A stretch of DNA of 64,000 nt from Dichetophora obliterata (GCA_963920525.1 OY986438.1:53579753-53643752), one strand, 5' to 3'; shown: positions 10,535 through 20,546, counted from the first letter of the stretch. Numbers and translations: made by a program. The notes: generated from the letters alone by a model not told the origin.

Positions 10535-13500
10535 ATGGCGATCAAAATACTGCAATGGAACATGAATGGTTTTAACAACAATTTTAATGAGCTTAAACTT
10601 TTAATTCATGGAAGAAACCCAAGCATTGTTGCGTTACAAGAGACGCATTTTAAGGATAACCCTCCACAAAATATGGTACCGAAATCATACTTTCTTTACA
10701 ATAAAATACATAACACCCTTAACAATCACGCCAAAGGTGGAGTATCCTTGCTCGTTTCAAAAAATCTACCACACTCTTACATAAACATTACATCCAGACT
10801 ACAAGCCATTGCAGTTGAGATAAAAGTCAACATTTCATTTGTTGTTTTAAATGTATACATACCACCTTCAGATAGCATATCTGAAACCGACCTTTATAAT
10901 CTTGTTTGTATGTTTGACAAACCTATTCTGCTTTTAGGAGATTTCAATGCTTGGAGCCCAGTATGGGGCTCGCAAAAATATAATAAACGTGGTAGAATTG
11001 TTTCCAACTTTATCCTAAATAATGACTTGATAGTACTCAATAGCAACAACTCTGTTACACATTTTTCAACAAAAAAAACGTTTACATCTGTTGACCTCAG
11101 TATATGCTCAACATCTTTATATAGCTCAGCCTCCTGGTCTGTTGAAAAAAATTTACACGGCAGTGATCATTACGTTATTGAAGTAACTCTTTTCAAATTA
11201 TCAAACAACCCTAACCTAAATAAAATCATGCGTTTCAAAACTGATTTTGCTAATTGGGACAGATTTAAAAACCTAACAAATCGCTATATTAATTGTGATC
11301 CTAGCTGCTCTAATATTAATAAAACAGTGGCAATCTTTCACAGAGCCTTAATTCGTTGTGCAAATGAATCTATCCCAAAAACTAGCAATAATTTCTACAA
11401 AAAACCCGTCTGTTGGTGGAACGTCTATCTTCAATCATTACAAAATGATAAAAACGGTAAATGGAGAGCGGTTAAAAGAAACCCTTCAGTGGATAATATT
11501 ATTTCTTATAAACAAGCTAATGCAAAATTTAAACGAGAAGTAAAAATCGCCAAAAAAACTTCTTTTATAAAATTTACTAAAGATATTAATCCACAAACCC
11601 CATCAAACATTTTGTGGAATAAAGTAAAGTCTCTGCAAGGTAACTTTTCTTCTAATGTCATTCGATCCATCCAAGCGCCAAACGGTATTAATTTGGACAA
11701 CCCCAGTGATATTGCCAATATATTAGCCAAAAGCTGGTCAATATATTCTAGCGATACAAATTTTTCGGACACTTTTTTATTAAATAAAGAGAGGGTCTCC
11801 AATGCAAACACAATAACTTATAACTTAAGCCACAGAGCAATTCTAATCGAAAAAGATATAACGTTACTAGAATTACAAGCTTGTCTCAATTCACTTCGTG
11901 GTAAAACAGCGGGTTTTGATAAAATCTCTTATCCAATGGTCAAAAACTTGCCAACAGAAAAACTGCTGATTTTATGTGAAATTTACAATAACATTTTAAG
12001 CACAGGTCCTATACCACAGCAATGGAAAATAGCCACAATTATTCCAATAAGAAAACCAAATAAACCCATAAACTGCATTTCTGGCTACAGGCCTATATCT
12101 CTTCTCTCCTGTCTAGGTAAAATCTTAGAAAAAATTATCTCTCGCAGGCTATCATGGTTTCTTGTACAAGAAAACTTACTTTCAAATAAACAAACAGCAT
12201 ACAAAACAGGAAAAGGAACTATAGATGCTTTACTTTCACTTGACCACTATATTTGTGACAGCTTGTCCACAAAAAATCATATGTCTATAATGTCAATTGA
12301 CGCAGAAAAAGCTTTTGATCGTGTTGGTATACACACTGTTATTGATCAACTCCAACAATGGAAACTAGGTCCTAAGATTTCAAACTTTGTCAAAAGTTTT
12401 TTAAGAAATAGGAAGTTTCGGGTCCGAGTAAACAATTGCCTTTCAGGTATATGGAAGCTAGAAAATGGTATCCCGCAAGGTTCACCTCTTTCTGTTGTTT
12501 TGTTTCTTATTGCTTTCAATAAATTAAGTCTAATAATTAAAGAACACAAATATTTTAGTCATTTTATATATGCAGATGACTTATATATCTTTCGAAAGTT
12601 TAAGGAGCAACAAATATTTACAGACAATTTAAATGAATTATGTGGTCTCATTTTGAATTGGTGCGACTACAGCGGTTCAAAAATATCTCCAAATAAATGT
12701 AAACATTTGCATATTTGCAAAAAATATAGTTGTAGTAATGTAAACATTGTATTAAACTCTGTATCTATAGAAAATGTTGATAATCTTAAGATCTTAGGTC
12801 TGTATTTTTGTAAACGCTACAATTGTAATTTTCATATCGAAACACTTTGTAAATCATTATTAAATAGATTAAATATTTTAAAATGTCTTTGCAACTTAAA
12901 TTTAGAACCTAATACTAACTCTCTAGTTAATATTACTAAGGCAACAATATTATCAAAAATTGATTATGGAATGATAATATACGGATCCACATCAAAAAAA
13001 AACCTACAACGATTAAAATCTATATACCACTGCGCCGCTAGGCTGTCACTGGGAGCTTTTCGTTCCTCTCCTATTAAAAATATCCTTACTGAAGCAGGTC
13101 TTCCTGATCTAGACCACAGACTTACTCAACTAACTGGACGGCTAGTTTCTAAATTAATGTATCCAGATACTTCAGACATTCGAGAGATTGTAACTAAGCA
13201 ACAGAGAAGAAAAACCACACAAAAAAAATTAAGCGCAATTAACCGAGCATTAAAATTTGCCCATGAAATTCAATGTGTTGCCAGCTCTCTTAAAAAACAT
13301 CACCAAAGCTATCCGCCATGGATGCTTCGGGAAGAATCTACCGACTTATCTCTTAACCATTGGTGTAAGACAAATACCAACACCAGTGTCTTCATACAAA
13401 AATTTTTTGATATAAAAAACAATTACAACAACTGGAAGCTCCTCTTTACGGATGGCTCAAAAACAGCATACGGAACAGGATTCAGCGTAGTTGACGAAGC

Positions 13501-14239
13501 AGATGTAGAAATTAAACTTGGCAGGTTAGCAATGTATTCATCAGTGTTTTCAGCAGAAGCAGCAGCTATTCTTTTCGCCTGCTTGCACGCACAAAAAACA
13601 AAAAACCAAAAGACAATCATATGCACCGACTCGCTGTCTGTAATAGAAGCAGTAAGAAATAGTAACAACAACGAATTTATAGTGAACCAAATTCGCGATC
13701 TCCTAATACGAAGTAACAAATTGAAACTCTTATGGATTCCAAGTCACATTGGAATTCTAGGAAATGAAGCAGCAGATGTAAAAGCCAAGCTCGCCACTAG
13801 ACTTCCATTAGTTGAGGAAACTATCTACAGTAGAAACGACATCAACAAAGCTTTAAATGATATTATTTTAGAAACTGGTTTGCAGGACTGGATAAATTAC
13901 TCCCACTCCTACAAATCCTTAAACCCTGACAAAACCCCACCCAAGTACCCAATCACAGTCTCCAGGAGGGAAGCAGTGGCAGTTACAAGATTCCGCCTTG
14001 GACATACCAGACTAACACACAAACACATTTTCGACAACTCAATTGATACAACCTGTCCACTGTGCCAAAACAACACAGTATCCATTCACCATTTACTAGT
14101 CCAATGTCAAGTTGCTGCCATTATATGCAGACAGTTAAACATCGAAAATTTAAATGAGCTCCTAAAAACACCAAATGAATCCAACATTAAAACTTTTTCC
14201 AAATTTCTTAAACGATCAAGATTATTTTTTGAAGTGTAA
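10535..14239 (+). CDS. ORF2: endonuclease, reverse transcriptase and RNase H of the I-like element
   Basis: This 1234-residue protein nicks the target and copies the element RNA into DNA. The apurinic-type endonuclease is at about residues 1-220, with E36 in LQETHF, D136 in GDFNAW and D211-H212 in GSDHYV. The reverse transcriptase is at about 430-760, with D589 in SIDAEKAFD, the block NGIPQGSPLS, and the catalytic YADD at 679-682. The RNase H is at about 968-1090, with the full acidic set D973 (TDGS), E1008, D1032 (CTDSLS) and D1081 (GNEAAD). A C-terminal CX2C...HX4C motif (CPLC...HHLLVQC) follows, as in I-clade proteins. I chose the ATG at 10535 (MAIKILQWN) over the in-frame ATG at 10511, because family proteins begin just before the endonuclease IKILQWN block. 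No stop or frameshift interrupts it, and every catalytic residue I can check is present. Confidence 0.94.
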   Translation: MAIKILQWNMNGFNNNFNELKLLIHGRNPSIVALQETHFKDNPPQNMVPKSYFLYNKIHNTLNNHAKGGVSLLVSKNLPHSYINITSRLQAIAVEIKVNISFVVLNVYIPPSDSISETDLYNLVCMFDKPILLLGDFNAWSPVWGSQKYNKRGRIVSNFILNNDLIVLNSNNSVTHFSTKKTFTSVDLSICSTSLYSSASWSVEKNLHGSDHYVIEVTLFKLSNNPNLNKIMRFKTDFANWDRFKNLTNRYINCDPSCSNINKTVAIFHRALIRCANESIPKTSNNFYKKPVCWWNVYLQSLQNDKNGKWRAVKRNPSVDNIISYKQANAKFKREVKIAKKTSFIKFTKDINPQTPSNILWNKVKSLQGNFSSNVIRSIQAPNGINLDNPSDIANILAKSWSIYSSDTNFSDTFLLNKERVSNANTITYNLSHRAILIEKDITLLELQACLNSLRGKTAGFDKISYPMVKNLPTEKLLILCEIYNNILSTGPIPQQWKIATIIPIRKPNKPINCISGYRPISLLSCLGKILEKIISRRLSWFLVQENLLSNKQTAYKTGKGTIDALLSLDHYICDSLSTKNHMSIMSIDAEKAFDRVGIHTVIDQLQQWKLGPKISNFVKSFLRNRKFRVRVNNCLSGIWKLENGIPQGSPLSVVLFLIAFNKLSLIIKEHKYFSHFIYADDLYIFRKFKEQQIFTDNLNELCGLILNWCDYSGSKISPNKCKHLHICKKYSCSNVNIVLNSVSIENVDNLKILGLYFCKRYNCNFHIETLCKSLLNRLNILKCLCNLNLEPNTNSLVNITKATILSKIDYGMIIYGSTSKKNLQRLKSIYHCAARLSLGAFRSSPIKNILTEAGLPDLDHRLTQLTGRLVSKLMYPDTSDIREIVTKQQRRKTTQKKLSAINRALKFAHEIQCVASSLKKHHQSYPPWMLREESTDLSLNHWCKTNTNTSVFIQKFFDIKNNYNNWKLLFTDGSKTAYGTGFSVVDEADVEIKLGRLAMYSSVFSAEAAAILFACLHAQKTKNQKTIICTDSLSVIEAVRNSNNNEFIVNQIRDLLIRSNKLKLLWIPSHIGILGNEAADVKAKLATRLPLVEETIYSRNDINKALNDIILETGLQDWINYSHSYKSLNPDKTPPKYPITVSRREAVAVTRFRLGHTRLTHKHIFDNSIDTTCPLCQNNTVSIHHLLVQCQVAAIICRQLNIENLNELLKTPNESNIKTFSKFLKRSRLFFEV

Positions 14240-14396
14240 CTTAAGTACCTTTCATTACATAATTTAGTTCATATTATTATAAGTTTTTTATATCTAAGTC
14301 CTAGCTGAAGGCCTTAGCTGCTAGTGCTAGTTATTAGTCATAAAAAAAAATTGTAATTTATTACTTTGTTTTTTTTTTTCAAATAAAATAAAATAA
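14240..14396 (+). other. 3' untranslated region and tail of the I-like element
   Basis: A short AT-rich trailer includes a T run at about 14370-14379 and closes with AAATAAAATAAAATAATAAA-like repeats just before the 3' target duplication. TAA-type 3' repeats are typical for I elements. Confidence 0.75.
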
Positions 14397-14410
14397 TAAA
14401 TGTTATATAT

Positions 14411-14535
14411 GTTGTATTACTGTTTAATACAATCTGTATTACTATTTAATACAATTTGGTACTATTTGTATTACTATTTAATACAATTTGTATTAGTATT
14501 TAATAAAATTTTTTTATTCGTATTACTTTTTAATA
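14411..14535. repeat. Degenerate tandem repeat of TGTATTAC-ATTTAATACAAT
   Basis: The unit TGTATTACTATTTAATACAA, itself near-palindromic, recurs about four times between 14412 and 14530. Similar TATTA-rich sequence precedes the I-like element at about 8070-8140, so the element probably landed in an older AT-rich repeat. Confidence 0.65.
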
Positions 14536-14843
14536 ACTGAAGTATTACATTTGATTACAAATGTATAAAAATATAAACCAGAATAGTATTGTTCTAAACT
14601 TAGTTTCTATTCCAATTCTGTATTAGAATTTAGTATTATGGGATTAGAAATCAATTTTAATATTTGACATATATTAGATTCTAATGCAATTCTGGTGTGG
14701 TCATATATACAATACAGTTTTTATGGCTGGCAAGGCTGCAAAACATAATTAATTCTGATAACTAAATTCTGGCAACTCCCCTCAAGACATTAACGAAGAA
14801 AATTAATTAACACTGTATGAAAGCAAGAATCTCCCTGAGAGTA
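14536..14843. other. Unassigned AT-rich spacer
   Basis: Nothing recognisable. Some TATTAGATTCTAAT-type imperfect palindromes are present. Confidence 0.4.
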
Positions 14844-14997
14844 AAGCTGGATTCACTGATCACCTTCAGCATGCTTTGAAAGTTTTTTTCATATGAAGTT
14901 TTCGCTCAGAGAGAAAAATTTCTGCACGCTCTCAACTTGATTAACATTATTTTAAATCACACCAAAACATGCTGAAGGTTATCAGTGAATTCAGCTT
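14844..14997. repeat. Small MITE (about 154 bp)
   Basis: Terminal inverted repeats of about 30 bp flank it: AAGCTGGATTCACTGATCAC at the left, and the reverse complement of GTTATCAGTGAATTCAGCTT at the right, with CTTCAGCATG continuing the match inward. There is no coding capacity and no clear target duplication. Confidence 0.75.
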
Positions 14998-15861
14998 AAC
15001 TACACAACATGGCTTCGCTACAGCACATGACACGATAGTGGTTGATGCATTGATAGAAAAGCTGATAATTTTTCAAAAATACAAAATAATACTTTTTATT
15101 TTATGGTGAGTAGTTTAGATTCTAGATCAATAATACTAAACACGTGCCAAAAACGTGAAACACCCTGTATCTTGAAAATTTTAGAATATAGGAAAAAACT
15201 GAGTACGGAGTTGGAACGAGTGTTGAAAGTACATATAGGAATGAAAATGGACTTACCGAATCCGAAATTTGTAAACTAGTATTATTTATTCAAACATGTC
15301 TGAATATAAGGGTACTGTTATTATTTTGACCGCAACTGTATATTTTACACTTAATAACAGGTAGAAAACAAGCTGTTTTAAGAACTTAATTTTCAAAAGC
15401 GCGTCACTTCGTCAATTTTCAATATTTTTTCTTTCTAGTGCCAGCCATAGCTGCACTAATAGTGATTAATGATATTCTTGGTTCTTATTTTTCAGATAAA
15501 TAAAAAAGTCAAAATCTACAACACCGTCATGGCCTATTTCTTTGAGAGCGTCTCACTGAGTGCCATTTTGAACATGTTCAGTAATTTTTTACATTAACAT
15601 TTTTTTATGATGAATGAATGAGTGCTACAATATACCTTAAAAGTTTAAATATCGTTGTTCAAAATTTCAACTTATTAAATAAATCCTAAAAATACCGTAA
15701 ATTTTCGAGCGCAGACCACCGGCCTTGCAGTAAGTACCTGTGAACATTCATGTCTGAATTCGCAATTAAAATCTACACCAAAACAACTGGCATCTTGTGA
15801 TAATTTTCAACCCGTTCAATGGAACCTTGCTACTTTTGTTGTTTGGACAGCTAATGCACAA
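14998..15861. other. Unassigned spacer
   Basis: No gene recognised. CACCCTGTATCTTGAAAATT near 15162 resembles a Tc1/mariner-type terminus but has no inverted partner nearby. Confidence 0.4.
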
Positions 15862-16078
15862 TAGGTCTGTTCGGAAATACATCATGATGCACAAACTGCT
15901 TTTTAGCATAAGCAAAATGTTCGAAAAGGCCCATTTTGCAGCACTGCAAACGTCAAACATTCTAAAATTTAATTTTTTTATCAACCGTAACTCATCATTC
16001 GCATTGAAAAAATTCACGCTGCAATTTGGACGTTCACGCTGCAAAAATGGCAGTTGTGCAAATTTCCGAACAGACCCA
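15862..16078. repeat. MITE with TAGGTCTGTTCGGAAA ends
   Basis: The left end TAGGTCTGTTCGGAAAT and the right end (read inward TGGGTCTGTTCGGAAAT) are inverted, and the match continues through GCACAAACTGC. The flanking 8-mers share only ATGC, so the superfamily is uncertain; TAGG-type ends suggest hAT. The left flank sequence GCTAATGCACAA reappears at about 16147, hinting at a local duplication. Long overlapping frames on both strands are by-products of the palindrome. Confidence 0.7.
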
Positions 16079-16242
16079 ATGCTTTTGATTGATTATTCTG
16101 ATCTGCTGCATCATAGCTTCACGCATACACAATAGAATATGTAGGATAGCTAATGCACAACCCTTTTAATATATTCTTGTCATAAACTGCATCATTGCTT
16201 CAGTTAATACTTAATACAAAATGAACCAATTAATTCAACGAA

Positions 16243-16452
16243 CTGTTTTGCTTAGATGGTAGCGTGCTGTACTATCAATCGGAAGGGTGCGGGTTCGATT
16301 CTCATTGATGTCATAGCAATACTTTTAATTTTATATTATCTTGTTGTAATTGACACAAGCAAAAAACAACAATTCTAAGAAAAAGGTGTATGGAAAAAGT
16401 GTCGTTTTTGAGATTTCACTCAAGCAAATCACAAAACGAGGAGTCAAAAGAT
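16243..16452 (+). repeat. tRNA-derived SINE, family B, copy 1
   Basis: A tRNA-like head has box A-like TTAGATGGTAGCG (near 16254) and box B-like GGGTTCGATT (16291-16300), followed by a body that matches a second copy at 21064-21275 nearly base for base through AAGAAAAAGGTGTATGGAAA. The head would drive RNA polymerase III transcription. It lacks a foldable acceptor stem, so it is not a tRNA gene. Movement would rely on a LINE reverse transcriptase. Confidence 0.75.
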
Positions 16453-16936
16453 TCGCTTCAAAAAAATCACAGAAACTCCTTAACTTCTAAACACACGTAC
16501 GCTCAATGTATCTGTCATTCTTCTGGGGCTTCAAATACAACAGACAAAAATACTTAGAAAATAAATTATTAAATTTAATCTAATACGAGCGCCAATTTAA
16601 GTGCGGTAAAAGGGGGCGTGGACACCTTTTGTATGTAATTAGTCTGCAGTAGCCATACAAACTAAATTACCAAATTTTAATCTAATACAATCACAAATTA
16701 GTAAAATCTTTATAAATGTCACAAAAAAAATGTAATAGCTTGAAATTTCGCAAATAAGCTTTGGTCACAAAAATTGACCATATAATTGAAATTAGTTAAA
16801 ATGGGATGAAAACCACGAGTACCTCCTATACATAGCAACTTTAACTAAATGGTAAAATCTCTTTCAATGTTCCAAATACTAATGTAATGACTTGAAATTT
16901 TTCACATAAACTTTATTCTCAAATATTCTCCATATA
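16453..16936. other. Spacer with diverged repeat
   Basis: It contains two diverged copies (about 16561-16600 and 16648-16695) of a repeat unit also present at 7417-7480 and 7683-7740, with the core AAATTACCAAATTTTAATCT. No gene. Confidence 0.5.
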
Positions 16937-17046
16937 CTGTGGAATTTGGTTATAACGACCCTGAAGGTAACCGGAATATTTCGTCGTTACAACCGAATGT
17001 CGTTATATGCATACATAATTTTTTTGTTGTTCATTATTAACTTAAT

Positions 17047-17722
17047 TCATTTATTATAAAGAAAAAAATTTACTATCAATAGTAAAAATAAAAACATAAA
17101 ACTTAGGGTAAATAAATACAATAAGTTTTTTTGTTTCTTTGACTTTCTGATAAAAAATATTTTCCTTTTCAAACTTCCATCCATGTTTTGCAGCAACCAA
17201 AGCTGTAACACGGAACCGTCAAAACTTTTCCTCTTATACAATTTTTATCTTAAAATTTTAAAATTCTATCGGCTATGAGTTTAAAGAAGAACCTTGTTTC
17301 ATCAGCATTATACATTTTTTCTGAGTCCTAATAGCCATCTCGAAGTTTTGGGAAAATTCTGTAGTCACCTTGGGATACATCACCTGCTTCACCTGAAACC
17401 TTGCAGTTAACAATGCAGTGTCGCTATCGAAAATGGTAAATCAAACTTTCTAAACAAAAAAAAAATCGTTTTACCTAAAATTTTAATGAAATCATTGGCT
17501 TTTTCTTGTAGAATATGATCGGTTAGAGGTATATATCGCGATTTTTGGATTTTCTACATTTTTAGGAGGTGTGTTCCTTATATTTTTCCTATGTTTCCAT
17601 ATGATGGATATTGCAGAATATGACGCAAGAAATTCCTCGCCGTTTTCAAGCCGCCAGATTATTGCAGATTTTTCTTCAATGATGAACGCGTTACGTTTAG
17701 TTTGTGGAGGCAATTTGAACAC
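17047..17722 (-). pseudogene. Tigger/pogo transposase remnant
   Basis: Minus-strand fragments follow transposase order. The piece at 17722-17492 resembles the N-terminal helix-turn-helix of Tigger (AFIIEEKSAIIWRLENGE, then SAISIIWKHRKNI). Near 17305-17270 is a remnant of the first catalytic block, NADETRFFFKL, whose DE-T corresponds to the DET of pogo transposases. At about 17241-17120 comes LLQNMDGSLKRKIFFIRKSK, the next conserved segment. Frameshifts and stops separate them, and the rest of the catalytic core and the C terminus are missing. It is inactive. The assignment rests on remembered family motifs and is strengthened by the element ends. Confidence 0.8.
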
Positions 17723-17970
17723 AGTAAAAAATCAATCATGCATTTGAAGGAAAAAATGTATACTGAGCAAAATCACATGCGCAAATGAAGCTATGCAGTT
17801 TTGTTGTCAATGAATTTTATACGGTTATTTCCCTTTCAACAAAGCAAAAATTGCAAATATGTTCAGTGAATATTATTTGTTCACATACATATAAATAAAA
17901 AAATTCATAAGTAAGCCAATCTAGCCTCAACTTGCTTTCGTCGTCGCTATATGTGAAAATATTTATTATA

Positions 17971-18708
17971 CTGGGTCCGCCATCTAAAGCTTATTTTGAT
18001 CTTGGCGGGTATGTAAACAAGCAAAATTGTCGCATTTGGGGCACAAAAAAACCGCACGCATACATCGAGAAGCCGCTGCACCCAAAACGAGTCACTGTTT
18101 GGTGCAGATTTTGGTCCAGAGGCATAATTGGGCCATTTTTCTTCGAAAATGAGCAAGGAGTGGCCGTTACAGTCAATGGCTATCGTTATCGGGCCATGTT
18201 GAACGAATTTTTGTTCACAAAAGTTGAAGAGGAGGATATTGACAACATTTGGTTTCAACAGGACGGCGCTATGTGCCACACAGCCGAAGCTACTGTAATG
18301 CTACTAGGCGATGTTTTGCGCCCTGTTTTTGAAGATCGCATTATTAGCCGCAGAGCTAATGTCGTTTGGCCACCTCGGAGCTACGATTTGACACCGTTGG
18401 ACTATTATTTATGGGGTGCCCTCAAAGATAAGTGTTACGCCAACAAGCCAGAGACAATTGACGCTTTAAAGGACAATATTCGTGAAGCCATTGGTGAAAT
18501 ACAGCTGCACACAATCGATAATGTGCTTAAAAATTGGACCGATCGTGTAGGCTACTGCATGGCCAGCCGAGGCAGCCATTTGAATGAAGTTATTTTCCAT
18601 TATTAACCGGAAAAATTTTACTTTCAAATAAAAAAAGAAATTTGAGAATATATCTAGTAGTTTTTTTTTATAGAATTTTCAAAAAAAACAGTTATTTGGC
18701 GGACCCTT
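17971..18708 (+). mobile_element. Internally deleted DD41D (rosa-like) mariner inserted in the Tigger relic
   Basis: The 738-bp element carries the inverted end GGGTCCGCCA (17973-17982, and its reverse complement at 18697-18706) and is flanked by TA at 17969-17970 and 18709-18710. The left end is followed within a few bases by the middle of a transposase, so about half the element was deleted, including the DNA-binding domain. The ends and reading frame suggest a fairly young copy, later than the host Tigger. Confidence 0.87.
17989..18606 (+). pseudogene. Mariner (DD41D type) transposase, C-terminal two thirds
   Basis: The open frame runs without a stop from near the first catalytic region (YFDLGGYVNKQNCRIWG) through FQQDGAMCHTA, carrying the second Asp, to SYDLTPLDYYLWG, carrying the third, and ends at NEVIFHY. 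Spacing between the last two acidic residues is 45, against 41 in typical DD41D proteins; the extra residues fall in the loop after the second Asp (GDVLRPVFEDR). The first catalytic Asp is at or just past the deletion junction: the family has DE before HF, while here the sequence is AYFDL, so that acid pair appears lost. The N-terminal helix-turn-helix is absent. It cannot encode an active transposase. Confidence 0.88.
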
Positions 18709-18916
18709 TATTTTATGAAAACTGTCGTCGTTATATCCACCGACGTTAAAAGCGAACGCAGTTCCTAAGGAATGATAAATTAGAAAATGCGGACTCCAAG
18801 AATGCGACGTTATAGCAGAAATGTTGTTATAACCGAGGTAGTTATAAGTGAATTCCACTGTATTTAAAATGTGTCCAAATACCTCCCATAAGAAGTTATT
18901 TTGATAAATTTAAATT

Positions 18917-20222
18917 TTGTTGAGCCGACCCCCTTCTTATAATGCTCGTTGCTTATATATTAAATTGCAATCACTTCAATGTAGAAGAACTATTTTGTCA
19001 CTTCTATTTGCCTCAGATTTAATCAAAGGGTTAGTTGCCTCTCCCCGACTTTTAGAAATGATAAATTTTAATATCCCAACAAGATGTTTGCGTAAATTTG
19101 ATCTTTTTTGTATCAGAACGCTTAGAGCCAACTATGCTTTAACCCTGGATAACCAATGTTAGTCGTTTCGGCTAACACTGCTCACTGTATTGCTTACAAC
19201 CTTTTTTTCTCTCATCTGATCGTGTTCAATATCCATATTGTAGTAACCACATTAGTTGTTGCTGCCCTCGTTGTGTTCGAATGTCATTGGCTTTTCAATT
19301 GGATGGTGTGAATTTTTTATAAATGTAGTGGTTACGAAGTGGCGTTATAATAATACAAAACCTACCTAAATTCAAAAAAATTATGGTTTAAACTTTATAT
19401 TTTACACATAAGCTTTGATAATTAGGATGAACTCTGAGTTTCAAATTGTATATATTTGGATAAAAACCACGCCCTATAAAAGAGGCGTCATCAAAATTAT
19501 ACAACATTGACACCTTCGTATATACTAAAATACGGATATGGAGTATTTCAACTTCGGTTCAGTCGAAGATAATTCCTTTGTTGTAGGAATATAGTGTTTT
19601 GGTTATAAGCTCACCACTACAAGGTGAATTGTGTCTCTTGTGCTAAACAATTGATTTCAACTTTTTTATTTTAATAATATTAAATAATGCTTTATTCGTA
19701 TAATGATAGAAGAGCCTTTTAAGTTTTTATGTTTAGTTATTATTTTTTTTTTTTTTTTCAATAATCTTATGTGATATATCTCGAACTTATGAAATAAGTA
19801 GCTTATAAAAATATGTAAAAAATAAAAAAAAAACTAAGACCAATATTAATGCTTTTTTATTTCTAGTAAAATATACATAGTTTTTCCATTTTCAGCAGCT
19901 TTTAATGTACTAACAGCTCTTCTAAATCGAGTTTTGGAGCGTGTTAGTCGAATCGACTAACATTGGTTATAACGTATTAGAAATATGATTGGTTATCCAG
20001 GGTTAATTGAGTATAACATGCTGTGTAATTATATTGATATTGATTTTTCGTTAACAAAACAAGCTCTTAAAGTCTTGCTAGGTAACTTCTACCGCTAAAT
20101 GTCGAATATTTTTTCTTTAGTATTTTAACTTGAGCAAAATTGTAAATTAGCTTTAAGTGGTCTAGACAATTATTTTATCTGTACGGAATCTCTGTTCCAT
20201 TGATGATAAATAAATAAATAAT
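18917..20222 (+). pseudogene. 3' end of a jockey/CR1-like non-LTR retrotransposon, split by a piggyBac-type element
   Basis: The reading frame from about 18917 to 19142 matches the C terminus of jockey-type ORF2 proteins (RPPSYNARCLYIKLQSLQ, then RRTILSLLFASDLIKG and NFNIPTRCLRKFDLF). The same frame resumes after the insertion at 20007 (EYNMLCNYIDIDFSLTKQAL) and ends at a TAA at about 20096. The 3' end carries a GATGATAAATAAATAAATAA-type tail at about 20203-20222, as in jockey-like elements. The 5' part is missing, beginning about 55 nt after the Tigger end. It is typical 5' truncation or loss, and it is inactive. Confidence 0.82.
19143..20002. mobile_element. Non-autonomous piggyBac-type element in a TTAA site
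   Basis: The element is flanked by TTAA (19139-19142 and 20003-20006). The ends are perfect inverted repeats, CCCTGGATAACCAAT on the left and ATTGGTTATCCAGGG on the right, and an internal pair, AATGTTAGTCG with TCGACTAACATTGG, lies further in. TTAA duplication with CCC-starting ends is the piggyBac signature. The 860-bp interior is AT-rich and carries no transposase. Excision of the element and one TTAA would leave the surrounding non-LTR frame open. Confidence 0.9.
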
Positions 20223-20546
20223 TACTGCATCAATACTTGTCCTTAATCGTATTGTACAAATATTTGGATAGCTTACCATTCGTAAATAATATTTATCAAA
20301 AAGATATTGTTTAAGTGCCTGTAAACATTCAAACAATTGGTGGATCCTGCTCGTGTATAGAATAAAATAATCTATAAGTATATGCATAACTTCAGGCTGA
20401 ACATTTTGGAGGACATGTAAAAGCACTGTATCAACGGCAATGACATTTATGTATTAAGATGTGCCTTGATTTCAGGCTGAACATTTTTCAGGACAGTTTG
20501 AGCGATATAGGTGCAGAGCAGCATGCTTACCTTTTACATATTTATG
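20223..20546. other. Unassigned spacer
   Basis: A phrase TTCAGGCTGAACATTTT occurs twice (20393 and 20472), indicating a small duplication. No gene. Confidence 0.45.

Larger units (their letters stand above)
8435..14396 (+). mobile_element. Full-length I-clade non-LTR retrotransposon
   Basis: A 5.96-kb element is flanked by a perfect 14-bp direct repeat, TAAATGTTATATAT (8421-8434 and 14397-14410), consistent with target-primed insertion. It has a 5' leader, an ORF1 with three zinc knuckles, a spacer of about 470 nt, an ORF2 with endonuclease, reverse transcriptase and RNase H, a short 3' untranslated region, and a 3' tail ending in AAATAAAATAAAATAA. This order, the RNase H and the TAA-rich tail are typical of the I clade, best known from the Drosophila I factor. 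Neither ORF has a stop or frameshift, so this copy may be competent. Because the tail is A/T-rich, the exact 3' junction is uncertain by a few bases. Confidence 0.93.
16937..18860 (-). mobile_element. Decayed Tigger/pogo-type DNA transposon, interrupted by a mariner
   Basis: The inverted ends read CTGTGGAATTTGGTTATAAC at the left and, from the right, CAGTGGAATTCACTTATAAC, each next to a TA. The transposase relics lie on the minus strand. Removing the mariner at 17971-18708 leaves only about 1.2 kb, shorter than an autonomous Tigger, so the element had also lost internal and C-terminal sequence. The ends and the transposase motifs agree on the pogo group of Tc1/mariner. Confidence 0.85.

Noticed and set aside
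10027..10575. Open frame of 182 residues between ORF1 and ORF2 of the I-like element
   Set aside because: Its start overlaps the ORF1 end, it is Phe-rich because of poly-T, and the family has no third ORF.
15150..15175. CACCCTGTATCTTG as a transposon end
   Set aside because: No inverted partner or target duplication was found.
15766..16135. Opposing frames of 92 and 112 residues
   Set aside because: They are by-products of the MITE inverted repeats.
16243..16320. tRNA gene candidate
   Set aside because: No acceptor stem; it belongs to SINE family B.
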